Below, one piece after another: positions 1 through 12,900 of a stretch of DNA of 64,000 bases. The notes beneath the pieces were generated by a model that had not been told where the DNA came from, ran no database searches, and saw nothing but the letters and a program-made list of their open reading frames with translations. The translations under genes were made by a program, and so were the position numbers. Every line of letters begins with the position of its first letter. Position 1 is the first letter of the stretch. The stretch is from Timema cristinae (Eukaryota; Arthropoda; Insecta; Phasmatodea; Timematidae), in NCBI GenBank assembly GCA_039000515.1, contig JBCFYV010000893.1:114719-178718 (forward strand), in the 5' to 3' direction.

Positions 1-569
1 ATTGACCCATGGGTTTTTATTGAGAAGGGACTCACCCCCAGTGTGTGAGTTTTGCGATGCTCCTCTGAGTGTGTATCACATTTTGGTGGAGTGTCGTAAA
101 TATACCCCTATCCGTCAGTCTGGCTCTTGATTTTAAAGGTGACCTACGTTTTTTACTACGCGATAGTGCGGATGGAGTTATTTTTTTACTCTGTTTTATA
201 CGCCAGGCGGATCTTTTTAATGCCATTTGAGTCACTTTTATAAAGTGGCTCTTTTGGATATTATCTCATATTGAGATCTTTTTAACAGTTTTATTACAAT
301 TTAACATGTTTGGTCTTTTTAACGTATAATTTTAACATGTGTCATTTTAACGTGTTATATTTTAATATGTTTGTTTTGTCTTTTTATTGGAGTGATACAC
401 TTGTGGTTTTTTTTAGCAGGTGTATCACTTAATTTATACCAAGAGCCCATTTGAGCACTCCTATGGAGTGTCTCAGATGGTGAATGTTTTATCTCTTTCC
501 CCTATTGGGATTTTATTATGTTTTTAATATATTTCAAGGCCCTAATGACCTCGATGTGTCGATGGGCCT

Positions 570-602
<33 letters not shown>

Positions 603-603
603 T
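1..603 (+). mobile_element. I-group LINE, 3' end only (cut by window edge)
   Basis: The first 230 bases match the ORF2 C-terminus of the full-length element at 44385-50646, including the Cys/His cluster after RNase H. One extra base near 115 shifts the frame. The stop codon, the whole 3' UTR with its short hairpins and a terminal (AAT)n tail at about 577-601 follow. The upstream part lies outside the window, so it is unknown whether this copy is longer. Confidence 0.85.
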
Positions 604-1334
604 ATCTACCATAGAATTCACAGGTGAAAACTGGAGACAAGAGATGAAGCTCAAATTAAGATGTTTAAATGATGTTTTTAATAAACACTAATAATTTAAG
701 ATACATACATGTAATAGTGCTATTATATTGTTCAAAGTAAAAAAAAATTGTTTTGTATATTTGAGTTTTTAACTGATTTGTTACTGAATCTGTAGTTAGG
801 GGACAATCCAGGGGAATGATGTTTTACATATACATATTTTTTTAAATTTAAATATAGAACTAGTAGAAATAAATTAATGTCAGAATGAAATCAACATTAC
901 AACGACTTAATAAACTTTCAAGTATAAAACATCTACATAGGAATTATATATAATAAGAGTGTAGGGACATTAAAAGACCCAGTTTGTAAACAATCACCCA
1001 TATCAGGGCACGAGAACAGACGCGCCGGATATTACGTCACCCATTTTAAAACTTTTGCCTCACATTACAGGCGCCGATACTGTTCCAACTTTAAAATTAA
1101 TAAAATACCTAAAATAAGACAGGCTTATACTACTAATGAAATCTTCTAGACAATAATTATGGAAGGGTACGAGAAAAAGTATATTTATTTAACTTTTTAT
1201 TAATATGTGTAGACTGAAAGTTGAACTTGTACAAATTTAATCAATCTAAGCAAAATCAATATTAATAAAAAAAATAAAAAAATATCCTTAGTTCTTATTC
1301 GGCAACTTGTTTTCTTTCGGAATGAGGTAATATG

Positions 1335-1371
<37 letters not shown>
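1335..1371. repeat. (TA)n microsatellite
   Basis: A nearly pure run of TA dinucleotides in otherwise AT-rich DNA. Confidence 0.95.
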
Positions 1372-1376
<5 letters not shown>

Positions 1377-3075
1377 ACTTAATTGGTTTTATTTTTATTA
1401 TTTTTCCACCAACTTCATATGACACTTTTCCAGACTATTAAAACAATAATTAAAAAAATAAATAGTGTATTTGTTTTTCTGTTACCAGGTTCGAATTAAT
1501 GTCGTCAAAGAGGAAAGAGGTTGATTCTATTTTAATTGACGGACTGGCTCGAGGGAGGATTGTTGGGGGTGATCCCAAACTGTGTGACGCACTTTATAAT
1601 CACACCCTCGTAGCGTCACATTTTGTTATTTGAATGCTTGTGCGATTATTTTATCGATATGAAATACGTTTGAAAATGCTTGCTGATTCTTTAAAAAAAT
1701 GTGTTTCACCAAGTCTTTAAAATAAATTATATCTCAAATATTTCATTCAAACCTGCGGGCAAAATGCTTACTAGGTAAATTGTTTACTGCATCCAATCAC
1801 GTTTCTAGGATTCAATTTATAATGACGGGGAGAAATCGGGGGTGAGGATTATAATATACCACTCATTATATTTATTTTTAGTTTAATTCTTACAAGGGTG
1901 CATTTTAATTTCAATTCAAAGACGTACACGCCGATAGAAAAGTCACTCTGCAATAGTTATTGGCAAAAACATTTTACATAACATTTATCGTTCTTTTATT
2001 TGCTAATACCTTTTTTGAGTTTTTGGATTGCGTTAAGCCTATACAGAGAGTGGTGGAGCTCAGAATTATTTAAAATAATCCGTATTAAATGTGTAATTAA
2101 TATCAACGATTAAAAGCCACACGCAGTTCATTACGGCGTTTGCAAATCCAATCAAGTGAAGATGGCTTTTCTTTGTCAATAGAATGTTGGGAAGCATTTA
2201 TTCTAATCATAGTGTGTGTAGTGTGTAGTGTTTGTAAATATTATGGCGAAATATTAGCCAATAAAATTAATATTTTATGTTTAGTAATACTGCAGAATTG
2301 TTTTCTATCATCCTTCATTTGTTGTGATTTCCAATGGAATAAACAGAGGGTGGGGGTGAGTTTCATTGCTCCCCCCACCCCTCTGACCCCGCGTAAATCT
2401 CCTAAAGTGTCAGGTAAATAGGGTTTTTAATAATTCCGTATCTCATGGAGTGATATGAATTTATAATAAGTGTTAAATCGAGGTAAGCGGGATATCGTTT
2501 AATCTCCTGGATTAATGAAGATGTAAACAAAAGTTTATGATTATTAATCTTAACTTAAGTGATGGCTGGCGACATGCAGGTCAAATAGTAGCTAGTAGCT
2601 TATTCACAGTTTTTAACATTTCTAGTTTAACCTTGTGGTTTGTATGGTTTCATGCCTGCAAATAATCTTCTAGATGTAATATGTCGACATTCTTTGATAC
2701 AGTATTTAATATTATATATATAAATTGAGTGTAAAACATATTATTTTTACACGGCGCGTGTTTATTTTGGTTGTACGGACAGACTAACTACGTCAACAAC
2801 GCGTCGCCACATGTGCTAGACACAGACGTACAATAATCGTGAGGTTAGGTTGGATGACCTGGTCCGCTTTCGTTGGTATTCGCGTTAAGTAACATCCCTG
2901 CCGTGGGTTAATTTTGAGGATGTGTGGTTCACCCTTCATTTAAGCCATATGAATACTCTCTGGGCTGGGCTCCCATAAAATAAATGAAAGGCCACCCCTA
3001 AGCCGAGCATGAGACCATTGGCTTAACCCCCACACTGAAAGTACTATTGATCCGTCGATTTGAATCGCGCAGTGC

Positions 3076-3088
3076 TGCCATCTAGCGG
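3076..3088 (+). promoter_or_regulatory. CTCF-like motif (weak)
   Basis: TGCCATCTAGCGG differs at one position from the animal CTCF core YGCCMYCTRSTGG. It lies in the only G+C-rich island of the first 5 kb. One motif match has little predictive value without binding data, and it might belong to an unrecognised repeat. Confidence 0.2.
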
Positions 3089-5339
3089 TGGCTGGAGTAA
3101 GCTCGGTGACAGTTAAGCAGGGATGGTCGGGTTTGCACAATTCAGTGTTTTGCATGGTGAGGGCAAGGGCGGAAACGCACGTATTTAGCAGTTAGTTCTC
3201 TGTGGCGCGTTCTCTTGACGGACGATTTATCGGCCGGTGCGGAGTTGTGATGACCTGATCGGATACTGCGCTTCACATTTCTTCATTAGCGTGAGTACCA
3301 TCTCTAAATGTTGTGAAGCATACATACACACACCCACGTGGGTCAGGGTGATGGTTTTGGTAACCTTTTCAGTGTAAGAAGGGGTTTTAGGTTAACGTTT
3401 GGTTGTACACATCAGACAACAATGTGTGATAGTCTCTAATTAATAAATCACATGACAGTGAGTTTGTGGTGGTCCTAACAAACATAACTATAATAGTTAG
3501 TCGGTTCTAAAGGTCACCCTAATTTTGTCATTATTGCGCAACCATATTAGCGACTTGAATAACTGTATGCTACAGAGATGAGATGGCATTGACCTAGCAA
3601 TATTTTAAAGAGTTTTGATGCTTAGGTTGGCCCTACTGATAGCTTAAAATAATTTCCTCACACGTTTAACCATGCTTAAAAATCAATATTGTGTTTAAAA
3701 TCAAATATGGCGAATGAAGCTATAAACGTTTAGCTCAATTGACCGGAATTGATAATTGAATTAATTTGGACAAAAGGACGATTTGGGTTGATCGAGTGTT
3801 GCCACCTCTGTAAGTTATAAATTGCCGCGTGGACGTTAAGCTCTGGTGTGTTATTTCAAAATATGGCTCACGCCAAATTAAAGTCAAAAGATTTCAACAG
3901 GGCTTTTTTTCCATAACAAACCCATAGTAGGGAGTTTAATTAATATATAAATAAAAGTGTGAAAATGTGACATTGAATCATTTTCAACTACCTTTTAACC
4001 ATATTTGTGGCGCTATGAGACTATCCTCGATGAAAAAGGGCTCTATATTTAGTATTCCTTAAACAAATACAGTATTTTTTTTGTTAGACTCCCAACAGAA
4101 CATTTCAAGAAATTTGAAAACTAGCCGCGAGCTTTCCTCTTCGCCTTGAGTGAAGAAGTTTCGTATTTTTCTTTTCCTTCTTTCTTACTAATATGACAAA
4201 AGTGGTTGTAGGTGAGGAGCGAATGGGAGTACAAGCTTAGAGAGAATATACAAGTAGTTGCTGGAAAAGACAGAGATTATTGTATTTTAAACCTTGTGCT
4301 TGTCAGCGATTGATGTTTTCTCGTTGACCGAGTCGGCTGCTTTAATCAAGTTGATGTATTCGAGACAAGAAAGTCAACCCTACCATTAGTATTAAAATGG
4401 GATAATGCTAGTGTGCTTGCACTTTTAACTATCTCTAAATATAAAAGTTAAGACATCCATCTTTCGCTTCATGGACTGACCTACAACTCTTGTTCAAATC
4501 CCTTCTGGGTTGAAATGTATAGTCTGACAGGAATAAGAAGAGCTATATCCGACCGTTCAAAAATATGCTATAATATTCACTTTAAGAGCCCGTCTCATCC
4601 CACGGATAACACCTAATTTAGGTAGGCAATCCAGCTCGAAACAGACGTGGCATCGCGGTGCGGTTTTATGTGTCTTACTTTAGTAAACTGTGGCGTTGAG
4701 ACCAGAGCGAAACCGAGCCACCAGAATAATAAAACCAAATTAAAATATTATCATTGTAAAATTCAAAACTACTTCACTGAAACAATTTTTTTTGGCAATT
4801 AAATAATTCAGAAAAGCGCACTATGTTAGTTTTCTGCTTCGAGCGTGAACTTTGGGATAATATCCCTGTTAATCGGCCGTAACATGAGCTCTCAATGTTT
4901 ATATTAGTTTTAAGTGGTCACGTTTATCAAATGGTGTTGATGTTGACAGATGCAAAATAATTATGTTATTTTGTCAGTGAAGGCTACTTCAAATTTAATT
5001 AATATTTTCTTTAAAAAGGTTCTTCCTAGATCAAAGTTAGTATATATAGTCTTCACAGGCTGCACAACAGAATACAAATTCGATTCGGAGTTCACCAAGG
5101 ATGAGTGGCCAGGTGTTTAAGATTAAGTTTCACCAAAGCGCTTGTTACACAAAATAGAAGTTTTACATGGAAATAATTATGGCTGATAACATTCCAAAGA
5201 AAAATTAAAGTTGGCCGCCGGGATGCCATTATGACGTCATCCAAAGGTTGCGTGCGAATCGTGGTTATTCCCTTATTAATGACCCTTCGTCGCTTGTAGG
5301 CTATGAATCACAGTAGCTAGTGTTGTATACTGCCCTTTC

Positions 5340-6960
5340 GCACAGAACAATGAGCAGAAGACAGGAGATAGGACAGAACAGTGAGCACAAGACGGGAGAT
5401 AAGACAGAACAGTGAGCACAAGACAGGAGATAGGACAGAACAATGAACACAAGACAGGAGATAGGACAGAACAGTGAGCACAATACAAGCTATAGGACAG
5501 AACAGTGAGCACAAGACAGGAGATAAGACAGAACAATGAGCACAAGACAGGAGATAGGACAGAACGATGAGCACAAGACAGGAGATAAAGACAGAACAAT
5601 GAGCACAAGACAGTAGATAGGACAGAACAGTGAGCACAAGACAGGAGATAAGACAGAACAATGAGCACAAGACAGGAGATAAAGACAGAACAATGAGCAC
5701 AAGACAGGAGATAAATACAGAACAATGAGCACAAGACAATATATAGGACAGAGCAATGAGCACAGGACAGAAGATAGGACAGAACAATGAGCACAGGACA
5801 GAAGATAGGACAGAACAGTGAGCACAGGACAGGAGATAGGACAGAACAGTGAGCACAATACAGGAGATAGGACAGAACAGTGAGCACAAGACAGGAGATA
5901 AGACAGAACAGTGAGCACAATGACAGTAGATAAGACAGAACAATGAGCACAAGACAGTATATAAGACAGAACAATGAGCACAAGACAGTATATAAGACAG
6001 AACAATGAGCACAAGACAGGAGATAAGACAGAACAGTGAGCACAATACAGGATATAGGACAGAACAATGAGCACAATACAGGAGATAGGACAACAGTGAG
6101 CACAAGACAGTAGATAAGACAGAACATGAGCACAAGACAGTAATAAGACAGAACAATGAGCACAAGACAGGAGATAAGACAGAACAGTGAGCACAATACA
6201 GGATATAGGACAGAACAATGAGCACAATACAGGAGATAGGACAGAACAGTGAGCACAAGACAGTAGATAAGACAGAACAATGAGCACAAGACAGTAGATA
6301 AGACAGAAAAGTGAGCACAAACAGGGTATAGGACAGAACAGTGAGCACAAGACAGGAGATAAGACAGAACAGTGAGAACAAGACAGGAGATAAGACAGAA
6401 CAGTGAGCACAATACAGGAGATAGGACAGAACAGTGAGCACAAGACAGGAGATAGGACAGAACAATGAGCACAATACAGTAGATAGGACAGAACAATGAG
6501 CACAGGACAGAAGATAGGACAGAACAGTGAGCACAAGACAGGAGATAGGACAGAACAGTGAACACAGGACATGACATAGGACAGAACAGTGAGCACAGGA
6601 CAGGAGATAGGACAGTACGAGAACACAGGACAGGACATGAATGTGGCAGAACAGTGAACACAACACAGTACATGTGGCAGAACAGTGAACACAGGACATG
6701 AGATAGGACAGAACAGTGAACACAGGACATGACATAGTACAGAACAGTGAGCACAAGACAGAGATAGGACAGAACTTTGAACACAAGACAGGAGATAGGA
6801 ATGAACTTTGGACACAAGACAGGAGATAGGACAGAACTTTGGACACAAGACAGGAGATAGGACAGAACTTTGGACACAAGACAGGAGATAGGACAAGAAC
6901 TTTGGACACAAGACAGGAGATAGGACAGAACTTTGAACACAAGACCGGAGATAGGACAGA
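5340..6960. repeat. 31-bp minisatellite array
   Basis: About 50 head-to-tail copies of a 31-bp unit, typified by GAGCACAAGACAGGAGATAG plus GACAGAACAGT, with many single-base variants (AATGAG/GTGAGC, GGACAG/AAGACAG). Frame-breaking 1-bp indels are frequent. On the minus strand the unit lacks stop codons in every frame, which creates very long open frames of Cys/Leu/Ser/Val-rich sequence. These should not be read as genes. Confidence 0.95.
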
Positions 6961-8240
6961 ATAGTGGATACAACACAGGAGAGACAGTAAACACAAGACA
7001 GGACAGTAAACACAAGACAGGACAGAACAATGAACACAAGGCAGGAGATAGGACAGAATATTGGATACAACACAAGACACACGACATTAAACAGAAGAGT
7101 AAACACAAGACAGGACAGAACAATGAACACAATGCAGGAGATAGGACAGAATATTGGATACAACACAAGACACACGACATATAACAGAAGAGTAAACACA
7201 AGACAGGACAGAACAATGAACACAATGCAGGAGATAGGACAGAATATTGGATATAACAAAAGAGACACAACATATAGCAGAACAGTAAACACAAGACAGG
7301 ACAGAACAATGAACACAATGCAGGAGATAGGACAGAATATTGGATATAACAAAAGAGACACAACATATAGCAGAACAGTAAACACAAGACAGGACAGAAC
7401 AATGAACACAATGCAGGAGATAGGACAGAATATTGGATACAACACAAGGACACACGACATATAACAGAAGAGTAAACACAAGACAGGACAGAACAATGAA
7501 CACAATGCAGGAGATAGGACAGAATATTGGATACAACACAAGACACACGACATATAACAGAAGAGTAAACACAAGACAGACAGAACAATGAACACAATGC
7601 AGGAGATAGGACAGAATATTGGATACAACACAAGACACACGACATATAACAGAAGAGTAAACACAAGACAGGACAGAACAATGAACACAATGCAGGAGAT
7701 AGGACAGAATATTGGATACAACACAAGACACACGACATATAACAGAAGAGTAAACACAAGACAGGACAGAAAAATGAACACAATGCAGGAGATAGGACAG
7801 AATATTGGATACAACACAAGACACACGACATATAACAGAAGAGTAAACACAAGACAGGACAGAACAATGAACACAATGCAGGAGATAGGACAGAATATTG
7901 GATACAACACAAGACACACGACATATAACAGAAGAGTAAACACAAGACAGGACAGAACAATGAACACAATGCAGGAGATAGGACAGAATATTGGATATAA
8001 CAAAAGAGACACAACATATAGCAGAACAGTAAACACAAGACAGGACAGAACAATGAACACAATGCAGGAGATAGGACAGAATATTGGATATAACACAAGA
8101 GACACAACATATAACAGAACAGTAAACACAAGACAGGACAGAACAATGAACACAAGGCAGGAGATAGGACAGAATATTGGATACAACAAAAGACACACGA
8201 CACATAACAGAAGAGTAAACACAAGACAAATCGAAACAAC
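6961..8240. repeat. 93-bp higher-order repeat built from three 31-bp units
   Basis: About 13 copies of a 93-bp period. The string AATGCAGGAG ends at 7140, 7233, 7326 and 7419, and spacing then varies by one base only where a single-base indel occurs. Each 93-mer contains three diverged 31-mers related to the array on its left. Because 93 is divisible by 3, open frames run through on both strands (for example a plus-strand Asn/Thr/Arg-rich frame of 245 codons). This fits a repeat artefact and not selection. Confidence 0.95.
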
Positions 8241-8555
8241 GAACACAGGGCGGAATAATAAATACAAGTTAGGACAGTTATTAGTGGCGTATTATACATA
8301 CGAGTCCTACTACGCTTATAAATAATAAGTATTAAATTAATATTTTTAAAATTTGTCATTTTCCTTACACTACGTACTTCTTCTTCCAAGTGTTATTACC
8401 TAACAAATTATTAGGCCTAAAGGCTTGTTGTCTAAACGACGACTTAAGCTTTCGCTAATTATGAGAAATAATACCATCATAATGACCTTGTATTTCTGTG
8501 GTGAAAAAACCTCCCCCTTTCCCTCACACATTGGGTCTGGGTCGCGGTGTTCAGT
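8241..8555. other. Spacer between minisatellite and LINE fragment
   Basis: AT-rich sequence with no recognisable element or gene. Confidence 0.4.
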
Positions 8556-9870
8556 GCCACCAGGTCACCCGAGACCAAGACTCATTCTGCTTTCATCCTC
8601 TCAAGATCATCCCAGTGTAGCACAGGTATCTCAAACGTGCTGGTTGGTATAAGTAGCATGAGATCGCTTTATTTAAAAGGACCTGCTCTCCTTGTTTTAA
8701 TGTTAGGACAGACTTCGATAGTCGTCGTGGCGTTGAGGGCTTCCATCCCCAAATCCGCGCCACCACCCTGTTTCCTGTCGGAACGTTGAATGTCGGTTGG
8801 TTATTTCTGGATGTCGAAGAGCTCTATGTCTCTTCAACGGCGTTCTACTTTGGAGAATTTGGCTCGACCTCGCTGTGTTATTCGTGAAAGCAGAAGAAAG
8901 TCTTGGAAACAGTTTATTTCTACCCTTACAATCTCCACTATCGCAACTAAGGTTTGGGATCATCATTGTAGATTACATAATCATACAAATAATATACCTG
9001 TCCTCTTGTCTAATGGTTCGCTTGTTTCCTCTCTTGTGGAGGTCGTCAGTGTATTGGGTTCCATGTTTACTGCAATCCCCAGCACTGCTAGTTACTATAA
9101 TGAGTTCGCAGTGTACAAGCGGAACATTGAGTGCCATACTATTGACCTTGGGAATAATCGGGGGAGGACTCTCCCCCTTTACTTGAGATAAATTGACCTA
9201 TGCCCTCCACTGGACAGGCGTTCCTTTTGGATCTATACATTAGTGTTTGGGAATCTCGTCAGTTCCCATCACTATGGAGGTAAGAAATCCTTTTCCCTAT
9301 TCATAAATTTCCAAAGATATATTAGAACCAAAGAGATATAGACCCAAAACTTTAATTGTGTATGCAAAATATTAGAAAAATAATTAATAAAAAACTATAG
9401 GGTATTTAAAATCCCGTAATCTGGTTTTCGCTGTTAACTATCTACGGTATATCATCTTGTTTGTCTTGAAACGGTGGTTTGTGACTTCTTCCTCCATAAA
9501 GAGCATCTTTTGGCTGACTTATTTTGATTTCGAGAATGCGTAGGACACCATCCTTATTTTGATTTGGAGAATGCTACCACCTGGTGGTACGAAATATTAA
9601 AATTACATTATTATTGAGGCCTTTGAGGGAACCTCTCCGTTTTTATAGCTAATTTTATGTCAGATAGATAGTTTCGGGTAAGGTTGAAAAACACCCTATC
9701 CATTGATATTATTCAAGAAAATAGGGTGCCTCAGGCAGTACTTTAAACTTCTCGCTATTGCGATGAATAGCATTGTGAACCATGTACGCTTACATTTGAT
9801 TTTTCTTCTTATACTTATAACATTTACACACATTATTATTCTTAAGTCTATACTTGGTAAATGCCCAAGT
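8556..9870 (+). pseudogene. Old I-group LINE fragment (ORF2: end of endonuclease to RT)
   Basis: This stretch aligns by eye with about 47175-48560 of the full-length element, from the end of the endonuclease through the linker into the first RT motifs. It is heavily mutated, with many stops and indels and about 80 bases missing near 9200. A partly duplicated stretch around 9520-9560 repeats the sequence leading into RT motif A. There is no 3' UTR or tail. It ends about 50 bases before the 5' end of the next copy, so it is a separate, older insertion. Confidence 0.75.
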
Positions 9871-9920
9871 TCATCAATGGACCGATAACTTACTTCTTTG
9901 AACTGGTTTTCTAAATAGAT

Positions 9921-12900
9921 GAGACCCCTTCGGGACGGGGTTTGGAATAGTCCCGCAGTAAGCCTAGCTTGTCGTAAGAACTGACTAAAAGGGGAGGCTT
10001 CTGTGCAGACGTACTTCGTGTAGGATAAACCTTTCCTATATCTTTACTTTCCTTTCCTTTTTTCCTCCTTTCTCTCTATCCTTCTTTCTTCTCCCTTCCA
10101 TTACTTTCTCTACTTCTCTCTTATTTTCCCCCTGCCGTTCAGCCTGCACGCAAGCCTTTGGCATCTTCGTTGACGACCTTGGCTACTAACCCGGCTCTTC
10201 TATGAAAATTACTGGATACCATTGCAATTGAGCTCCTGAATGAAAGTGTGCCGGTAGTAATATCTTAGTAGAAGGGCTTCAGGGATGACAATAACCGGGT
10301 ACCCTACTTTTAGAAACGATCGGTTCTGTTCATGAGGGCCTGGACGTAAAATTGGCACTTTCTTGCACCCACTTGCTGCGATGACCTCTCTCCTGGCGAT
10401 GCCCCATGCGAAGGTTGTCATGACTAGCGTCGTGTGGGGTTTCCCGTCGGGAGGGTTAACAGGACAACATGTGGTAGAACCAACTTAGGTCACCCTGGGT
10501 CTACGATCCTAGTATTGTGCAGGTTATCCCCCAAAAACACATTGGCACATCCATTGTCTTAGCTGACACCATACTGTCCGCTAGCATCATACTGCCAAAT
10601 TCTGCTGGCAACTCACTTGCAGGGTCGTAATATTGATAAGAGGCAGAAACAATCAACAATCAATCGGTGACCTCCATATTTTTTTTGGAATAATGAAGGT
10701 AGGACTAACAAAGGAAGAATGGGAGGGCCTGCTAACATCATTGTTTAGAAGCTCATTAACTAACTTTCGGAAAATTTGTAAATTGGGTTGTAGGAGTTTC
10801 TATGCTCGTGTAGAGGAAATTAAACTAATAATTTCTTCCCTGCATCCTCCCATCTTGTGTTTGCAGGAGACCCACTTCCGCCCAAATGACAACCCGATGC
10901 TTCGTGGGTACGATGTGTATCGTACCGACAAGCCTTTCTTTGATCGGGCTAGCGGAGGTGTAGCTATATTCGCACGAAGCAACATATATGATAAGTTTAT
11001 AAATATTGTCTCTGATCTCCAAGTGATTGCTGTCAGAGCCTCCCTTCCTATGGAGGTAACCGTATGCTGCATTTACCTCCCACCAGGTGAACGTGTTTCC
11101 AAGAGGACTCTAGAGGCCCTCTTTATACAACTTCCCGCCCCCTATATCATCTTGGGGGACTTTAACGCGCATAGCCTGGTGTGGGGGTCTAATTTTACAG
11201 ATACCCGCGGGAGGATGGTAGAGGATATTCTCGTCTCGGGAAACCTGGTGTTAATGAACACCGGGACCCAGACACATTTCTCCACCTTTAATGGTGTATC
11301 CTCTGCCATCGACCTAGCTCTATGTAGCCCGGGATTGCTGCTCACTTCCTTTGGGTGGTTCACTCGGACCTATGTGGCAGCGATCACTTTCCCATTCTGC
11401 TTTCACAAATTAAAGATCCTCCCAGTACAGCGAGGTTCCCCCAATGGGTTCTAAAACGTGCTAACTGGGATAAATTCCGCGAGCTCGCCGTATTCGACGA
11501 ACCCCATTCTCCCGACGTCGATGTTAAGGCTGGGCAATTTACTTCGACGGTCATAGCGGCGGCGAGGGCATCCATCCCAAAATCCTCGCCAAACCCGCGC
11601 CACCGTCCTGTTCCCTGGTGGAATGAGGAGTGCCGGCTGGCTTTTTCTAACCGTCGAAGGGCCCTACGTCTCTTTCATCGACGTCCAACTTCGGAGAATC
11701 TGGAGTCATTCCGGATTCTACGTGCTAGAGCTCGCCGTATCATTCGAGAAAGCAGAAGAGAGTCTTGGAGACAGTTTATTTCTACCCTTACTATTTCCAC
11801 TCCCACAACCAAGATTTGGGATCACATTCGTTAAGTACGTAGTAGCAAAAATACCATTAATAATATACCCGCCCTCATGTCTAACGGTTCACTTGTCTCC
11901 TCCCCTATGGAGGTCGCCAATCTATTGGGCTCGATGTTCGCCGCTATTTCTAGCACTGCGAGCTACTCTAACGAGTTTGCGGTGCATAAGAGGAGCATCG
12001 AGCGCCGTACTATTGATTTTGGTCCAAGTCGGGGGGAGGATTATAACTCCCCCTTTACGCAAGATGAACTGACCTATGCCCTCTCCCAGGCAGGTAACAC
12101 AGCTTCCGGTCCAGATGATATCCACTATGAAATGTGCGGCAGCTGCCCTCTGCCGGACACGCATATCTTCTGGACCTTTTCAATAGTGTCTGGGAATCTC
12201 ATCATTTCCCATCACTTTGGAGGCAAGCAATCGTTATCCCGTTATATAAAAGTGGCAAAGATAATTTAGAACCAACTAGTTATCGACCGATAGCTTTAAC
12301 TAGTTGTGTATGTAAAATAATGGAAAAAATAATTAATAAGCGACTTATATGGTATTTAGAATCCCGCAATCTGCTATCTAATATTCAATGTGGTTTTCGC
12401 CGTAACCGATCCACGGTGGATCACCTTGTCTGTCTAGAGACGGCTATTCGCGACGCTTTTCTCCATAAGCAGCATCTTCTGGCTGTCTTCTTCGATCTGG
12501 AGAAAGCGTACGATACCACCTGGCGGTACGGCATTTTGAAAACACTTTTTAATTGGGGGTTTCGTGGAAACCTTCCTTCTTTTATATCTAATTTTATGTC
12601 GGATAGACACTTCCGGGTAAGGTTGAATAACACCTTATCCGATGATTTTATTCAAGAAAATGGGGTGCCTCAGGGTAGTATTCTTAGCTGTACGTTGTTC
12701 GCTATCGCAATAAATAGCATTGTTGACAATGTGCGCATGCCTGTACGGTCATGCCTCTTTGTGGATGACTTCGCAATTTATTGCAGTTCGTCAAGTTTCC
12801 ACAGGGCTGAACGGCAGATACAGCTCTCTGCCAACAATCTTGGATCGTGGGCATCGCGTAATAGCTTTCGCTTCTCTGCAGCCAAGACGACGGTTGTCCA

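Larger units (their letters stand above)
604..5339. other. Gene-free AT-rich stretch
   Basis: I see no credible coding region. Open frames are short and lack recognisable motifs. A (TA)n run sits at 1335-1371. Bases 2740-3300 are clearly richer in G+C than their surroundings and contain a CTCF-like motif at 3076-3088 and a GTGAGT donor-like string near 3290. An untranslated host exon could lie there, but nothing proves it. Confidence 0.5.

Noticed and set aside
2140..2421. 93-codon plus-strand frame with a donor-like GTAAAT at its end
   Set aside because: Composition is typical of AT-rich chance frames, and no motif, signal peptide or acceptor site supports an exon.
2835..2860. GGTTAGGTT as insect telomere repeat (TTAGG)n
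   Set aside because: Only two partial units are present, here and near 39165; a telomeric tract would need many.
5340..8240. CRISPR-like array (also the 29- and 56-bp arrays)
   Set aside because: Units are contiguous with no unique spacers, and the sequence is eukaryotic.
7030..8325. Plus-strand Asn/Thr/Arg-rich frames of 144 and 245 codons
   Set aside because: They are readings of the 93-bp repeat; the period is divisible by three, so frames persist by arithmetic.
5276..8389. A 1037-codon minus-strand open frame, and 925-, 587- and 380-codon overlapping frames
   Set aside because: All are by-products of a stop-free 31/93-bp tandem repeat. They overlap in several frames, contain no domain and are interrupted by indels without consequence.
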